From Sulfitobacter donghicola DSW-25 = KCTC 12864 = JCM 14565 (lineage in GTDB: Bacteria; Pseudomonadota; Alphaproteobacteria; Rhodobacterales; Rhodobacteraceae): DNA of 64,000 nucleotides. Of the stretch, positions 18,001 to 25,850 are shown piece after piece (positions within the stretch are counted from its first letter, which is position 1; each line of letters starts with the position of its first letter). Location of the stretch: contig NZ_JASF01000005.1 in the NCBI RefSeq assembly GCF_000622405.1, forward strand, positions 1,054,001 through 1,118,000, given 5' to 3'. Under the pieces are notes generated by a model, which saw nothing but the letters and a program-made list of their open reading frames with translations, was not told where the DNA came from and made no database searches. Position numbers and translations under genes: made by a program.

Positions 18001-18237
18001 GGTTATTTCGCGCAGCGCTTGTTTATACGCCACATCAGGCAAATCAGGGTTCAGCCGCACCAACGCTTCGGACAGATAGCGCGTCAGCACCACATCCTTA
18101 TCCGACTTACGCCCGAGCGTGCCCTCAATCCCGAACGTCTCACGGTTCCACGCCATGACAGAGCGCCAGCCGTGCTCGTCACGCAGGTAATCGGCCATGG
18201 TGGTCTGGACCAACTGGTCCTCGGTAAAATCATTCAT
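15001..18237 (-). CDS. hsdR: Type I restriction enzyme R subunit
   Basis: 1078-aa HsdR. The N-terminal nuclease domain has the PD-(D/E)xK signature (RRADIIGF then CELKRP, about residues 135-155). A superfamily 2 helicase follows with Walker A TQGSGKS, DEAH (VMTDEAHRTQYG) and motif VI (QAIARANR). A long helical C-terminal part should bind the methyltransferase. It translocates DNA and cleaves at a distance from unmethylated sites. It lies 15 bases after hsdS in the hsdM-hsdS-hsdR operon and appears intact. The operon is transposon cargo and would act in phage defence. Confidence 0.95.
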   Translation of the reverse strand: MNDFTEDQLVQTTMADYLRDEHGWRSVMAWNRETFGIEGTLGRKSDKDVVLTRYLSEALVRLNPDLPDVAYKQALREITDIFGSQSLIRINQDKYHLIRDGVRVKFRQNGEQKTLRLRVFDYDDPENNDFLCVREMWIRGYAHRRRADIIGFVNGLPLMFCELKRPDKDLKRAYAENLSDYKDTVPHLFHFNALVILGNGGEAKMGSITADYEHFADWLKLDERDRRDDMLPMEALLKVVCDKRRFLDLFENFILFADTASGPAKILAKNHQYLGVNRAVEAVERRESLKGKLGVFWHTQGSGKSFSMALFTQKVHRKLGGDYTFVVLTDRTDLDNQIYKTFASVGLANNDKDPCRAGSAAGLRDLLGKQKKVVFAMIQKFTDAEAEGGVYSDRDNVIVMTDEAHRTQYGTLALNMRKGLPNASFIGFTGTPLFGNDEVTKQVFGEYLSTYDFQDAILDGATLPLFYDARGDKLQVAGEGLNEKLAAAIADAEIDDPNVAAKLSDDLKREYHVVTAEPRLQHVAKDFASHFSTNWESGKAMYVAIDKITAVRMYEYIKTAWAVRIEALEAELKTVGDDQEKVIRSQQIEWMRETEVAVVVSDEQGEVKRFADWGLDIIPHRKLMKDGFTVKETVGGREIEKRLDVETAFKRDDHPFRIVIVCAMWLTGFDVPSLSTLYLDKPLQAHTLMQAIARANRVKEGKNNGLIVDYCGILKNLRKALATFAGHTGEGPVGGPGEAPEVDPLNPDDKLLSELAEAIGLVRERLTAEGYDLDRMKDASGFNKLKALQDAKELINTNDETRKGFEIACRAVFRKYKACLTFERVETFKADYQAINYIYSSLQDDKADADTAAIIQQLNAIVAEAIDIKADREEDRIFDISKVNFEMLRKEFAKSERKAGDVQDLRSVLQKRLAKMLAANPTLNDFQERFDEIIAEYNKEKDKNTIEATFEALMRLTAEMEGETQAHVALGLTADQKPVFDLLVQEDLSKEEIKQIKSASATLLKSIQRKIEAVQDVFEKQSTRDGLRQEIYDLLYDERTGLPPSKYNEDALDVKTDALFQFFENSQHGLSRMSESMV

Positions 18238-18252
18238 ATCAACAGATTATAC

Positions 18253-19407
18253 TTATACGGGAAGACGTCCATCCATAAGTCGCGGGAGGAGGAGATCACG
18301 GGCCTTGGTGAGTTGCTCAGTGCTTTTCTTCAATGATCTTATTTGCTCAATCATCACTCTGACCTTTGTATCAAACTTCTCAACCATATCGGGGGCAGGC
18401 ACGACGACAGAAAGGGCGCGAAACTTGCTCTTGCTGATCTCGGTATAGGTCGAACCGCCCGCATGCGCCCTGATTTCCTCCACACGATGCAACAAGTTGA
18501 AGAGCAGATAGAAACGCATTGCCTCATCATTCGGTATGATGTTGATGAAACCTTGGTTGGTGCAAACTTCTTTGTCAGCGATGCCAAAAAACCCAACCGA
18601 AGCCCGACTGGTCATAAGTATTGTATGCGGCGGCACCATCTTTGCCGAAGAGTTCTTTAACCCTTCTTTGGTTATTCTCTTTGCCCCGTCCAGCAAGGTC
18701 AAACAGTCATTACGGGTGATATCCGTGGGCGTGATCCATGGGACATCGCCATCGTCCCAATAGGACGCCACCTTCGTCGAAGGCGTACCGCCCCCAATTG
18801 TTTCACAGACATCGGAAAACAATTTTACACCCCACCCCTCCGGCAGCCCATCGACAAACTCTACTGTCTCATGGCCGGGAAAGCGGAAATGGACGAACCA
18901 TTCACGGTAGAGCAACCTTGCGGCCTGCTCCAACAACGCAATCCGCCGCCGGTTGTTCTCGATCAGGTCGTCATAGGCCGAAAGGACCTCGGCAATGCGT
19001 TTTTGAGCGGGAAGGTCGGGAACCTTGATCTTAAAGTTATCAAGTATGCCTTTGGTCAGATACTGCGTTGTGGCACCTATGGATTCACTCTCGAATCTTT
19101 TCAAAGCTGGCCTGAGGGCGAAATACAAAAAGCGAGTATTCAGCCGTTCTGGATCAAGGGTCTCAAGGATATAAGTTCGCTGATACGCATTGAACCGACC
19201 ATTGTAGTGTTTGAGGGCAAATACACCATTTGCATTATTCCCAGCCAGCAGAACAGCTTCTGTGTCAAAGGCGTATTTATCAATCTGAAAAGTTTCTTGT
19301 GCGCAGGTGAAAAATGGGAACTCCCCATCCAAAACAGCAGCGTTTGAATTGAGCTTTCCAGTCTTGAATGACGCAATTTCGGCCAGCTTATGAGTTTCCC
19401 AACTCAT
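18253..19407 (-). CDS. hsdS: Type I restriction enzyme specificity subunit
   Basis: 384-aa HsdS with two target-recognition domains (about 1-150 and 190-345). Each is followed by a conserved helix: LPAQKRIAEVLSAYDDLIEN after the first, and a helix with KKSTEQLTKARDLLLPRLM at the end after the second. It decides which bipartite sequence is methylated or cut; the sequence itself cannot be predicted here. The ATG overlaps the hsdM stop (ATGA). Full length, no sign of inversion repeats for phase switching. Confidence 0.93.
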   Translation of the reverse strand: MSWETHKLAEIASFKTGKLNSNAAVLDGEFPFFTCAQETFQIDKYAFDTEAVLLAGNNANGVFALKHYNGRFNAYQRTYILETLDPERLNTRFLYFALRPALKRFESESIGATTQYLTKGILDNFKIKVPDLPAQKRIAEVLSAYDDLIENNRRRIALLEQAARLLYREWFVHFRFPGHETVEFVDGLPEGWGVKLFSDVCETIGGGTPSTKVASYWDDGDVPWITPTDITRNDCLTLLDGAKRITKEGLKNSSAKMVPPHTILMTSRASVGFFGIADKEVCTNQGFINIIPNDEAMRFYLLFNLLHRVEEIRAHAGGSTYTEISKSKFRALSVVVPAPDMVEKFDTKVRVMIEQIRSLKKSTEQLTKARDLLLPRLMDGRLPV

Positions 19408-21437
19408 ACAATCAACTCTTCAAAGTTCTTTGCGATCGTCTCGGCCAGCTCCACCGCCTCTGCATTCAGAACGTCGATCTCCAGATGGATGTCCTTGATG
19501 GTCTCATCGAAATCAAAACCCTCATCCTCCACCTCTGGTGCAACGCCCACATAGCGTCCCGGTGTCAGGCTGTAGTCATTGGCGGCCAGCTCCTCCTGCC
19601 CCACCAGTTTGACCAGCCCCTCCACATCGCGCAGCGTACCGTCAGGAAAGCGAGACAGCAGCCACTCCGCCTGCCCCTCGAAATACCGCGCGCGTTTCAA
19701 CGTGCCGGTCACGCTCAGCTGCACATCTGGATCACCCGTCAGCGGCACGCGAGCGCTGGCAATCACCGCCAACAGCTTCTTGCCCTCCGCCGCTTTCTCT
19801 CCGCCAGCCACAGCCGCCTCCTGCGCCTTTTGCGCCAGCTTCGCCAGATGGTCGATTTCCTTGATCAGCGCCTTGGCCTGATCCGCCACAGGCTGCATCG
19901 CCGCCTGCACCTGCGTCAGTGCCGCCACATCCCCCGCGGGCACCGCCAGTGCCACCGACGCGGACACAAAAGCCGCCGCATCCGTTTTCAGCTTTGCCAG
20001 CCCCGCCTGCATCTCAGCCGTATCAGTATGTTTGCCCAGATAGGCCTGCGCCGCGTCAAACGCCGCCTCAAGCGCTGCAAAATCCGCCGCCTGCGCCTCA
20101 TCCCGCGCCGTGGCCAAATACTCCTGTACCAGCCCCGCGAACCGATCTTCCTGCCCACGATACAACCAGACAATCGACGTCAGGTTCTTCATCTGCTCAG
20201 GCGAGAAGTCGAAAATCTTGCGCGTCACCTTGCGGAACACATTGCGCGCATCCAGCATCAGCACCTTGTCGCGCAGGTGCTCCGGCTTGCCCTTGTCCAT
20301 GAACCAGATTTCACAAGGCACCGTGCGGGTATAGAAAAAGTTGCCCCTGATCGCGCACATGATGTCGATGTCGCCCGACTTGACCATCGCCTCGCGCACC
20401 TTCGCCTCTTGCCCACCTGCCGAGGACGCCTGCGACGACATCACAATCCCCGCACGCCCGCGCGGCGACAGATAGGCGTGGAAGAAGGACATCCAGACGT
20501 AGTTGCCGTTCGACACCTTGCCGCCTTTGTTCACACCCGGCAGGCCGAACTCCAAGCGCGGATCGTCTTTCATCTTCTCCGCGTCGATCTCGTCCACGTT
20601 GAAGGGCGGATTGGCCATGACATAGTCAAACGGCCCCTGATCCTTGTGCGGGTCCTCATAGTAGCTGATTGCCTTTTGGATATCGCCATCAAGCCCGTGG
20701 ACCGCGAGGTTCATCTTGGCCAGCCGCAGCGTGGTCGGGTTCTTCTCCATCCCGTAGAAGGTCAGCTCATCATTCGGACTGGCCTTCATCGCCTCAACGA
20801 AATGCGCTGATTGCACAAACATGCCCCCTGATCCACAAGCAGGGTCGATGATCTTGCCGCGCTTCGGCTCGATGATGTTGACGATCGTTTCCACGATACT
20901 GATCGGCGTGAAGAATTCGCCGTTGTCATGCGCCTTCTGGTCTGCGAACTGGGTCAGGAAATACTCATAGATGCGCCCGAAGACATCGCCATCCGCCTTT
21001 TGCAGCGCGGGGTCGTTAAAGATGCGCAGGACCTGACGCAGTGCATCATCATCCAGCTCTGTATACTCTTGCTTAGGCAGCAAGCCCGCGAGGCTTTCAT
21101 AATCCTCCTCGATCGTCTCCATCGCGTGAATGACAGCAGTGGACGGGCTTTGATCCTCAGGCAAGCTGACAAGGTAATCAAACTGCGCTTCAGGCCGAAG
21201 GAAGATCGCACTGCGGCTGGAGAAATCTGCCTTCGTCAAGTCACGCACGACGCCGCCGCGGCTTGGCAGCGTAGGGAGGATTTCATTGCGGACTTTCAGA
21301 TAGCGCGAGCAGGCATGACGCAGGAAGATCAGCCCCATAACAGGCATGAAATACTCATTGCTGGCGAAATTGGACGTGGACCGCAGAACGTCTGCTGAGG
21401 ACCACAAACGTTTTTCCAGATTGCCAATATGTTCCAA
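19404..21437 (-). CDS. hsdM: Type I restriction enzyme adenine methyltransferase subunit
   Basis: 677-aa N6-adenine methyltransferase. HsdM N-terminal helical domain (1-150), SAM-binding motif DPACGSGGMF (about 205), catalytic NPPF in VMANPPF (about 280). The protein is longer than the usual 480-550 aa because of an Ala/Gln-rich helical segment at about 440-580, probably a coiled coil, before the C-terminal part that contains GRYVGV. It protects host DNA and forms the core of the MTase and restriction complexes. First gene of the hsd operon. Confidence 0.94.
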   Translation of the reverse strand: MEHIGNLEKRLWSSADVLRSTSNFASNEYFMPVMGLIFLRHACSRYLKVRNEILPTLPSRGGVVRDLTKADFSSRSAIFLRPEAQFDYLVSLPEDQSPSTAVIHAMETIEEDYESLAGLLPKQEYTELDDDALRQVLRIFNDPALQKADGDVFGRIYEYFLTQFADQKAHDNGEFFTPISIVETIVNIIEPKRGKIIDPACGSGGMFVQSAHFVEAMKASPNDELTFYGMEKNPTTLRLAKMNLAVHGLDGDIQKAISYYEDPHKDQGPFDYVMANPPFNVDEIDAEKMKDDPRLEFGLPGVNKGGKVSNGNYVWMSFFHAYLSPRGRAGIVMSSQASSAGGQEAKVREAMVKSGDIDIMCAIRGNFFYTRTVPCEIWFMDKGKPEHLRDKVLMLDARNVFRKVTRKIFDFSPEQMKNLTSIVWLYRGQEDRFAGLVQEYLATARDEAQAADFAALEAAFDAAQAYLGKHTDTAEMQAGLAKLKTDAAAFVSASVALAVPAGDVAALTQVQAAMQPVADQAKALIKEIDHLAKLAQKAQEAAVAGGEKAAEGKKLLAVIASARVPLTGDPDVQLSVTGTLKRARYFEGQAEWLLSRFPDGTLRDVEGLVKLVGQEELAANDYSLTPGRYVGVAPEVEDEGFDFDETIKDIHLEIDVLNAEAVELAETIAKNFEELIV

Positions 21438-21560
21438 TGCTATGCTCCGACTGTTTTCTTCGTTCTGTACCTCTACATGGAAACCGTGTGGCAGTGCCAG
21501 AATGGGTTTTGCTTCGGTGCTGCTTTCTCAAATACTGTGGCATTGGCCAGAAACTTTTTG

Positions 21561-21716
21561 TCAGCATGACGGCATGTCGAGACCACAATCTTTGCATCGC
21601 AGCACATCGCCAATAAGTTCGTCTATCGCGGCATAAATCTGTACTTCAGCCTTATCATCACGAGCGCGGAGAACTCCCGCAAATTGCGGTAGAACATCGG
21701 CAAGCAGTATCGGCAC
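21561..21716 (-). pseudogene. Gene remnant or small protein upstream of hsdM
   Basis: A minus-strand frame ending at TGA 21561-21563 encodes a protein-like tail: LADVLPQFAGVLRARDDKAE, then a helical stretch and the Cys-rich end CKDCGLDMPSC. It has no ATG; GTG at 21716 is the only plausible start, and the frame is open back to about 21757. A separate frame just upstream (about 21780-21850) also reads like protein (EVQDIISKYGYTKF), so this may be one gene broken by a frameshift near 21760. Function unknown. The hsd promoter must lie in or near this stretch. Confidence 0.3.
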
Positions 21717-21836
21717 GACATGTGCCAAAATACTGACAATATGCTGATAAGAATGTGATTATTCACATCTGAAGATCGGCAGGATTCACTGATTTTGAAC
21801 TTGGTGTACCCGTATTTCGAGATGATATCTTGTACT

Positions 21837-22733
21837 TCACAGCACGCTTTCAGGAGCACCCCCCTTCACCGCGTGAATCCGCACCTCAGCCTGATCCCCT
21901 CTGGACCGAATATGTGCGTAGCCCAGCTGTGGTCTGTAGGCCGCCCCGATATCGAGAGCGATGGTACGGTGGCTCTCTACCCCGTCACAGATTTCAAGAT
22001 CCGCATCGATGGCAATAACGCTGCGCAGCGCAGGCGTATGACCATGCACAATCACTGTACGTTTCTCTTCACGACGTTCCGGATCAGGATCTCGCAGGTC
22101 CCACCCCTCCCGATGCGACAAAAAGGGGTACCGGATCGTAGCCCAGTGATAATCTTCTCCTATGAAGAAGCGATCCTGATCCAAGAATTCTGGGATATCA
22201 CCGTGTGGATGTACTCCTGCATGCACAAAAAGTAGATCGCCCAGTTGCAGGAAGGTCGGGCCATCTGCCATCAGCTCAAGGTAATCAGGATGCAACATCT
22301 TCCGGAGCTCTCCTTGTATTTCCAAAGTCGTATGGGCTTCCTCAGAAATGCCCATCTCAGAAAGAACCGTCTTTCCGCCACCGGAAATCCAGAGCGATAG
22401 CAAGTTCTCAGATAACAGGCCGAAGTGGAGAGCCAGATCATGATTGCCCGGCAGCACGTGCAACACGTCAGCTTTTGCAAGCGCGGCACCTCGCATAGCA
22501 AGATCAACAGCGCGGATCGATGAGGGGCCACGATCAATTAAATCACCAAGGAAAACCAAATGCCGTGCTGCGCCATTCCGCGGCGTGTGCCTGATTTCTT
22601 CGAGAACCCGTTCAAGCAGATCAGCTTGACCGTGAATGTCACCGATGGCGAACACTTCGACATTTTCTGGTAGAAGGCCTGGAAGGTCTCGCCAAGGCAG
22701 CGAATATGAGCTGAATTTCATCTCAATAGTCAT
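21837..22733 (-). CDS. Calcineurin-like metallophosphoesterase (bacterial PPP-type phosphatase)
   Basis: 298-aa phosphoesterase with the full set of metal-site motifs: GDIHG (about 32), GDLIDRG (about 64), GNHD (about 96), a later His in LLFVHAGVHP and VHGHTP. This order is typical of serine/threonine protein phosphatases and the related bacterial diadenosine-tetraphosphatase/PrpA group. Substrate unknown. It lies between an unknown gene and the hsd operon on the same strand. The initiator is probably the ATG at 22733; an in-frame ATG at 22721 is an alternative. No signal peptide. Confidence 0.85.
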   Translation of the reverse strand: MTIEMKFSSYSLPWRDLPGLLPENVEVFAIGDIHGQADLLERVLEEIRHTPRNGAARHLVFLGDLIDRGPSSIRAVDLAMRGAALAKADVLHVLPGNHDLALHFGLLSENLLSLWISGGGKTVLSEMGISEEAHTTLEIQGELRKMLHPDYLELMADGPTFLQLGDLLFVHAGVHPHGDIPEFLDQDRFFIGEDYHWATIRYPFLSHREGWDLRDPDPERREEKRTVIVHGHTPALRSVIAIDADLEICDGVESHRTIALDIGAAYRPQLGYAHIRSRGDQAEVRIHAVKGGAPESVL

Positions 22734-22930
22734 GGATTAATTCCGGTCATTTCGTAATCCCGTTCGGGCGGGACGTGATGCTCTGTCAGGAGGCTTTCGT
22801 CGAGATAAACGCAAATACCACGTGGCCTGCTGCGATATGTGGTCAAGATAAAACCTTCCTTTCAAAAATCGAACCAGTCATCCACTGTCGGCACAGCTTA
22901 AAGTGGATCAGGACGTTTGCCCTAACTTCA

Positions 22931-23524
22931 TTAATCTCTGAGCCCCTCATACATCTGGTCCTCGGCGATCAGGGCCTGCACCTGCCAGAACTCAAGCGCA
23001 AGATGTGCTAATCTGGCCGCTTTGAGTCCCAACCCCTCAAAAAGACTATCTGCCGAAATTGGATCACCCAGCTTATACCATCTCGACGCGGTCCGAGCCC
23101 ACGTCCTCTCAGCATCGATACCGCAAAGTCTTGACGTGCTTATCAAAGGGACTTGTACCGTCGGATGCCCTGCTTGCCTGCCGATCAGGATGGCCCCACC
23201 GCACTGAGGATCCCGGATTGCGATCCAGGGTTCCAACACCGGCGCGTGCGCAAGATCATCTGGCGACGGCCCAGTAATGGCCAGTTCGAGGGAACGGATA
23301 GCCATCCGCTTCATAAGCTTGACGATCAGCCGCTCTCTGAAAGAAAACCAATCACCGGCCGTCAAGCACCACGCATCGCGTGCTTTGACATATTGTATCG
23401 AAGGGGTCAGTGTCTCGAAAGCATCGAGCACCTTGCGCGGTATTGAATCGGCCAGGGCGTAAGATTTACCGTCGGCAGTCGCAAATGTGACAGGATCGGA
23501 TTGCCTCAGAACATCGAGTACCAT
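22931..23524 (-). CDS. Protein of unknown function
   Basis: 197 aa from an ATG at 23524; a longer version from TTG at 23593 would run through the upstream repeats and is less likely. I do not recognise a catalytic motif. The sequence has a hydrophilic N-terminal half, a central GPSPDDLAHAPVLEPWIAIR segment and a helical C-terminus. It is reminiscent of an uncharacterised family seen in Rhodobacterales (possibly DUF6634), but this is from memory. It is upstream of the metallophosphoesterase on the same strand with a gap of about 200 bases. Three direct repeats lie just before it. Confidence 0.55.
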   Translation of the reverse strand: MVLDVLRQSDPVTFATADGKSYALADSIPRKVLDAFETLTPSIQYVKARDAWCLTAGDWFSFRERLIVKLMKRMAIRSLELAITGPSPDDLAHAPVLEPWIAIRDPQCGGAILIGRQAGHPTVQVPLISTSRLCGIDAERTWARTASRWYKLGDPISADSLFEGLGLKAARLAHLALEFWQVQALIAEDQMYEGLRD

Positions 23525-23560
23525 TAGATCTTCTGCGTTCGGCTCCACTGCAGTCCTTCT

Positions 23561-23617
23561 CTGACAATGATCAACATTGCTCCAAACTGACAATGATGCT
23601 CTGCGCCTGTCAATGAT
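23561..23617 (-). repeat. Three direct repeats upstream of the unknown gene
   Basis: ATCATTGWCAG on the minus strand occurs three times (plus-strand CTGACAATGAT at 23561 and 23587, CTGTCAATGAT at 23607), 26 and 20 bases apart. They sit 37-93 bases upstream of the ATG at 23524, where regulator sites would be expected. The rightmost one also contains a TTGACA-like -35 element and joins the TATAAGTGCAT sequence that resembles the left-end transposon repeats. Confidence 0.5.
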
Positions 23618-23691
23618 ATAAGTGCATGAAATAATTCTCTAAATGCGAAAAACAGAACTCGCAAGATTCCCGAGGCCATTTTGAGTTACGA

Positions 23692-23880
23692 CTATACTTT
23701 TTCTGCTTGATCAAGTGCCCGTGCCCAATTGGCTTTCGACCAATATGCCTCTTTGCGAAAAAAACAAGCGCACCGGTCAAAGCGCAGCTGTCCTTGGAGC
23801 GGAATGCTGATCTTGCCATCTTCATAGCAATAGCTGGCTGTTCCAGGAAAGCTTCGGACTGAACTTCGAAGTGTCGTCGA
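23692..23880 (-). pseudogene. Unidentified gene remnant upstream of tniQ
   Basis: Minus-strand frame of 62 codons ending at TAG 23692-23694, with no ATG, GTG or TTG start. The composition is protein-like: SYCYEDGKISIPLQGQLRFD, then CFFRKEAYWSKANWARALDQ. A Trp/aromatic-rich helix at the end suggests the tail of a real protein whose front part is lost (a TGA stands just upstream). Function unknown. It occupies most of the 358-bp gap between the unknown gene and tniQ. Confidence 0.28.
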
Positions 23881-23951
23881 TCATAGACATTTGTTATCGT
23901 ATCGCACCAAGAAGGGATAAGGTCCCACTATAGAATTGCGGTGAGATATTA

Positions 23952-25835
23952 ATGCCAGAACCCCTTCGCCTTCGTCCAACGCCAAAACATAGAGAGACAC
24001 ACCTATCTTATTTGTCTCGCCTGGCAGCCACAAATGGCGTCAATATAGCCGACTTCGCACTGGATATGGGCTTCTCCTTCAAACGTATAGTCTCACAAGA
24101 AAAACAGGCGATTATTGACCTTGCTGAGTGCGGAGGTCTCACGGCGGAACAAATTAATGAACTTTTGTCTTGGACCGGTGAGGCAGCCGGAGACGTCCAA
24201 ATCAAGTTTCGCAATGAAATCATCGGCTCTCGTTCTTTGCGCAACGCGGCAATCCGTGGCTGTCCAGTTTGTCTTCGCAATGATGCTGACAGCGATCTGA
24301 AAATTCCGGCGCGCGCGATGACGATGCGCGGGGATTGGCAGTTTCGTGAGGTCAGTATGTGTGTCGAGCACGAACATCTTTTGGTCCAATTATGGGAACG
24401 AAGTAATCTTTCTGAAAGGTACGACAATTCAGCTCGCCTGACTGAGATCTTGCCTGACATCCTGAGTGGGAAACTTGACGTTCCCTGCGAAAGACCCTCG
24501 CAGTATGATCTATGGCTGGATCAACGCCTTGAAACCAGCCGAGACCCAACTTGGTTGTCAGACAAGTCAGTCTATGCAGCATCCATTTTTTGCCGGTTAC
24601 TGGGCGCAGAACTTTTACGCGCTGACGATACACCTGATGATGACCTCGCCTCAACAACACGCGTGGCACAAGCGAAAGGGTTTGCCGTCGCTCACCAAGG
24701 CGAAATCGCAATAGAAGACGCGCTTCAATCGCTGGCGGCTCACGCTAATGGTCGAGGCGATGAGGCCAAGAAGGCCTTCGGCCAGCTGTATTCTGATTTG
24801 AATACGCTATACTTGGACAAGCAAGCATTTGCTCCGTTCAGGCGTATATTACGAGACTGTATCTTGTCGATTTGGCCCGTCGCAGCAGGAGAGGCAGTGC
24901 TTGGAATCGTTCAGCATGAACGTAAGTTGCACTCGATTCATACAGCCTCCAAGGAAACCGGGATCGGACCTTTCCTCCTCGAGCAGTTCTTGGTTCACGC
25001 TGGTGCTTTCAAGGTTAATGACCCGCGACCACTTGCACGACGTACATTTAGTGCGGAAATGTATGCGGAATTGCTTGCCGAAATACCCACCTTGGTTGGC
25101 CCAATCGAGATGCGCAAAGCGATGGGTGCAACGTTGCCGCAGCTCAAATCGCTGGAAGCCGATGGGGTTCTGGTCCCTCGGATCGACATATCCACGATTA
25201 AGTCGCCATGGCGTATAGGTGATGGTTTAGAATTGGTTGAAGAATTGGACGCCTTGGCATGTTCTGTTTCCTCGTCGGACGATCGGTGGGAAACCGTTCA
25301 AATGGCAAAGAAGCGATCCAACGTAGGGGTGGGGGCGATAATCGCTGCTGCACGTAGTGGCCAGCTTCAACTTGGCCGATACTCGGATGTGGTTGGCTAT
25401 GCAGGCTTTTGTGTGCTGAAATTCGAAATTGATACGATAGCCCCCTTAAAACATCAGCAGCGCAAAAGCTTTGCAGCTCAAAAAGGTCACGTGTCGCCGG
25501 CTGCCTTTGGGCGATCAGTCGGTATTCGGGAAAGTGGTTGGTTTGAGACGCTTTTCCATGGTGGGCATACGCCAGCTACGAGGTTGCCACATCCGAAGAC
25601 CGGCCGTGAGCTGACGTTTGTCTCGGTTTCCGACGCAGCAGCGTTTCATAAGCGCTTTTTGACTGGCGCGACGATGGAGAAAGAGTACGGGGTTCATCGG
25701 CGTTCGCTCTTCGCGAAATTGCGAGCTGCTCGAGTCGACTCCTTCAGGCCAGAACATCAAGATTTTGGACAAATTTATCTTCGTAAGGACGTTGAGGCCA
25801 TTCTCGGTACGACTATCACGCAAGATTCATCTTAA
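23952..25835 (+). CDS. tniQ: TniQ/TnsD-type target selector
   Basis: 627-aa TniQ-family protein. The N-terminal part begins with the family's LRPTPKHRETHLSYLSRLA; a zinc ribbon follows (Cys 104 and 107 in CPVC, Cys 137 and His 140 in SMCVEHEH). The C-terminal 450 residues are helical with several possible helix-turn-helix segments. TniQ/TnsD proteins choose the target and load TnsC. The long C-terminal part suggests a TnsD-like protein that binds one DNA site rather than a short CRISPR-linked TniQ. It is separated from tnsABC by the cargo, an arrangement also seen in some CRISPR-associated elements. Start supported by GGTGAG 7 bases upstream. Confidence 0.85.
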   Translation: MPEPLRLRPTPKHRETHLSYLSRLAATNGVNIADFALDMGFSFKRIVSQEKQAIIDLAECGGLTAEQINELLSWTGEAAGDVQIKFRNEIIGSRSLRNAAIRGCPVCLRNDADSDLKIPARAMTMRGDWQFREVSMCVEHEHLLVQLWERSNLSERYDNSARLTEILPDILSGKLDVPCERPSQYDLWLDQRLETSRDPTWLSDKSVYAASIFCRLLGAELLRADDTPDDDLASTTRVAQAKGFAVAHQGEIAIEDALQSLAAHANGRGDEAKKAFGQLYSDLNTLYLDKQAFAPFRRILRDCILSIWPVAAGEAVLGIVQHERKLHSIHTASKETGIGPFLLEQFLVHAGAFKVNDPRPLARRTFSAEMYAELLAEIPTLVGPIEMRKAMGATLPQLKSLEADGVLVPRIDISTIKSPWRIGDGLELVEELDALACSVSSSDDRWETVQMAKKRSNVGVGAIIAAARSGQLQLGRYSDVVGYAGFCVLKFEIDTIAPLKHQQRKSFAAQKGHVSPAAFGRSVGIRESGWFETLFHGGHTPATRLPHPKTGRELTFVSVSDAAAFHKRFLTGATMEKEYGVHRRSLFAKLRAARVDSFRPEHQDFGQIYLRKDVEAILGTTITQDSS

Positions 25836-25850
25836 AAGGGCGGAGAGGAG

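Larger units (their letters stand above)
9638..25850. mobile_element. Tn7-like transposon carrying a type I restriction-modification operon
   Basis: Transposition genes frame the element: tnsC, tnsB and tnsA run leftward at its left end (9921-13872), and tniQ runs rightward at its right end (23952-25835). About 9 kb of cargo lies between: hsdM/S/R, a zinc-ribbon protein, a metallophosphoesterase, an unknown gene and fragments. Tn7-type ends begin with TGT; candidates at the left are 9638 and 9703, just before an array of CCATAAG repeats. The right end is not identified. Host-type degenerate repeats start about 15 bases after tniQ, so 25850 is only an estimate. I could not match a 5-bp target duplication. 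No Cas genes or CRISPR array occur, so targeting would be by TniQ itself. Confidence 0.7.
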
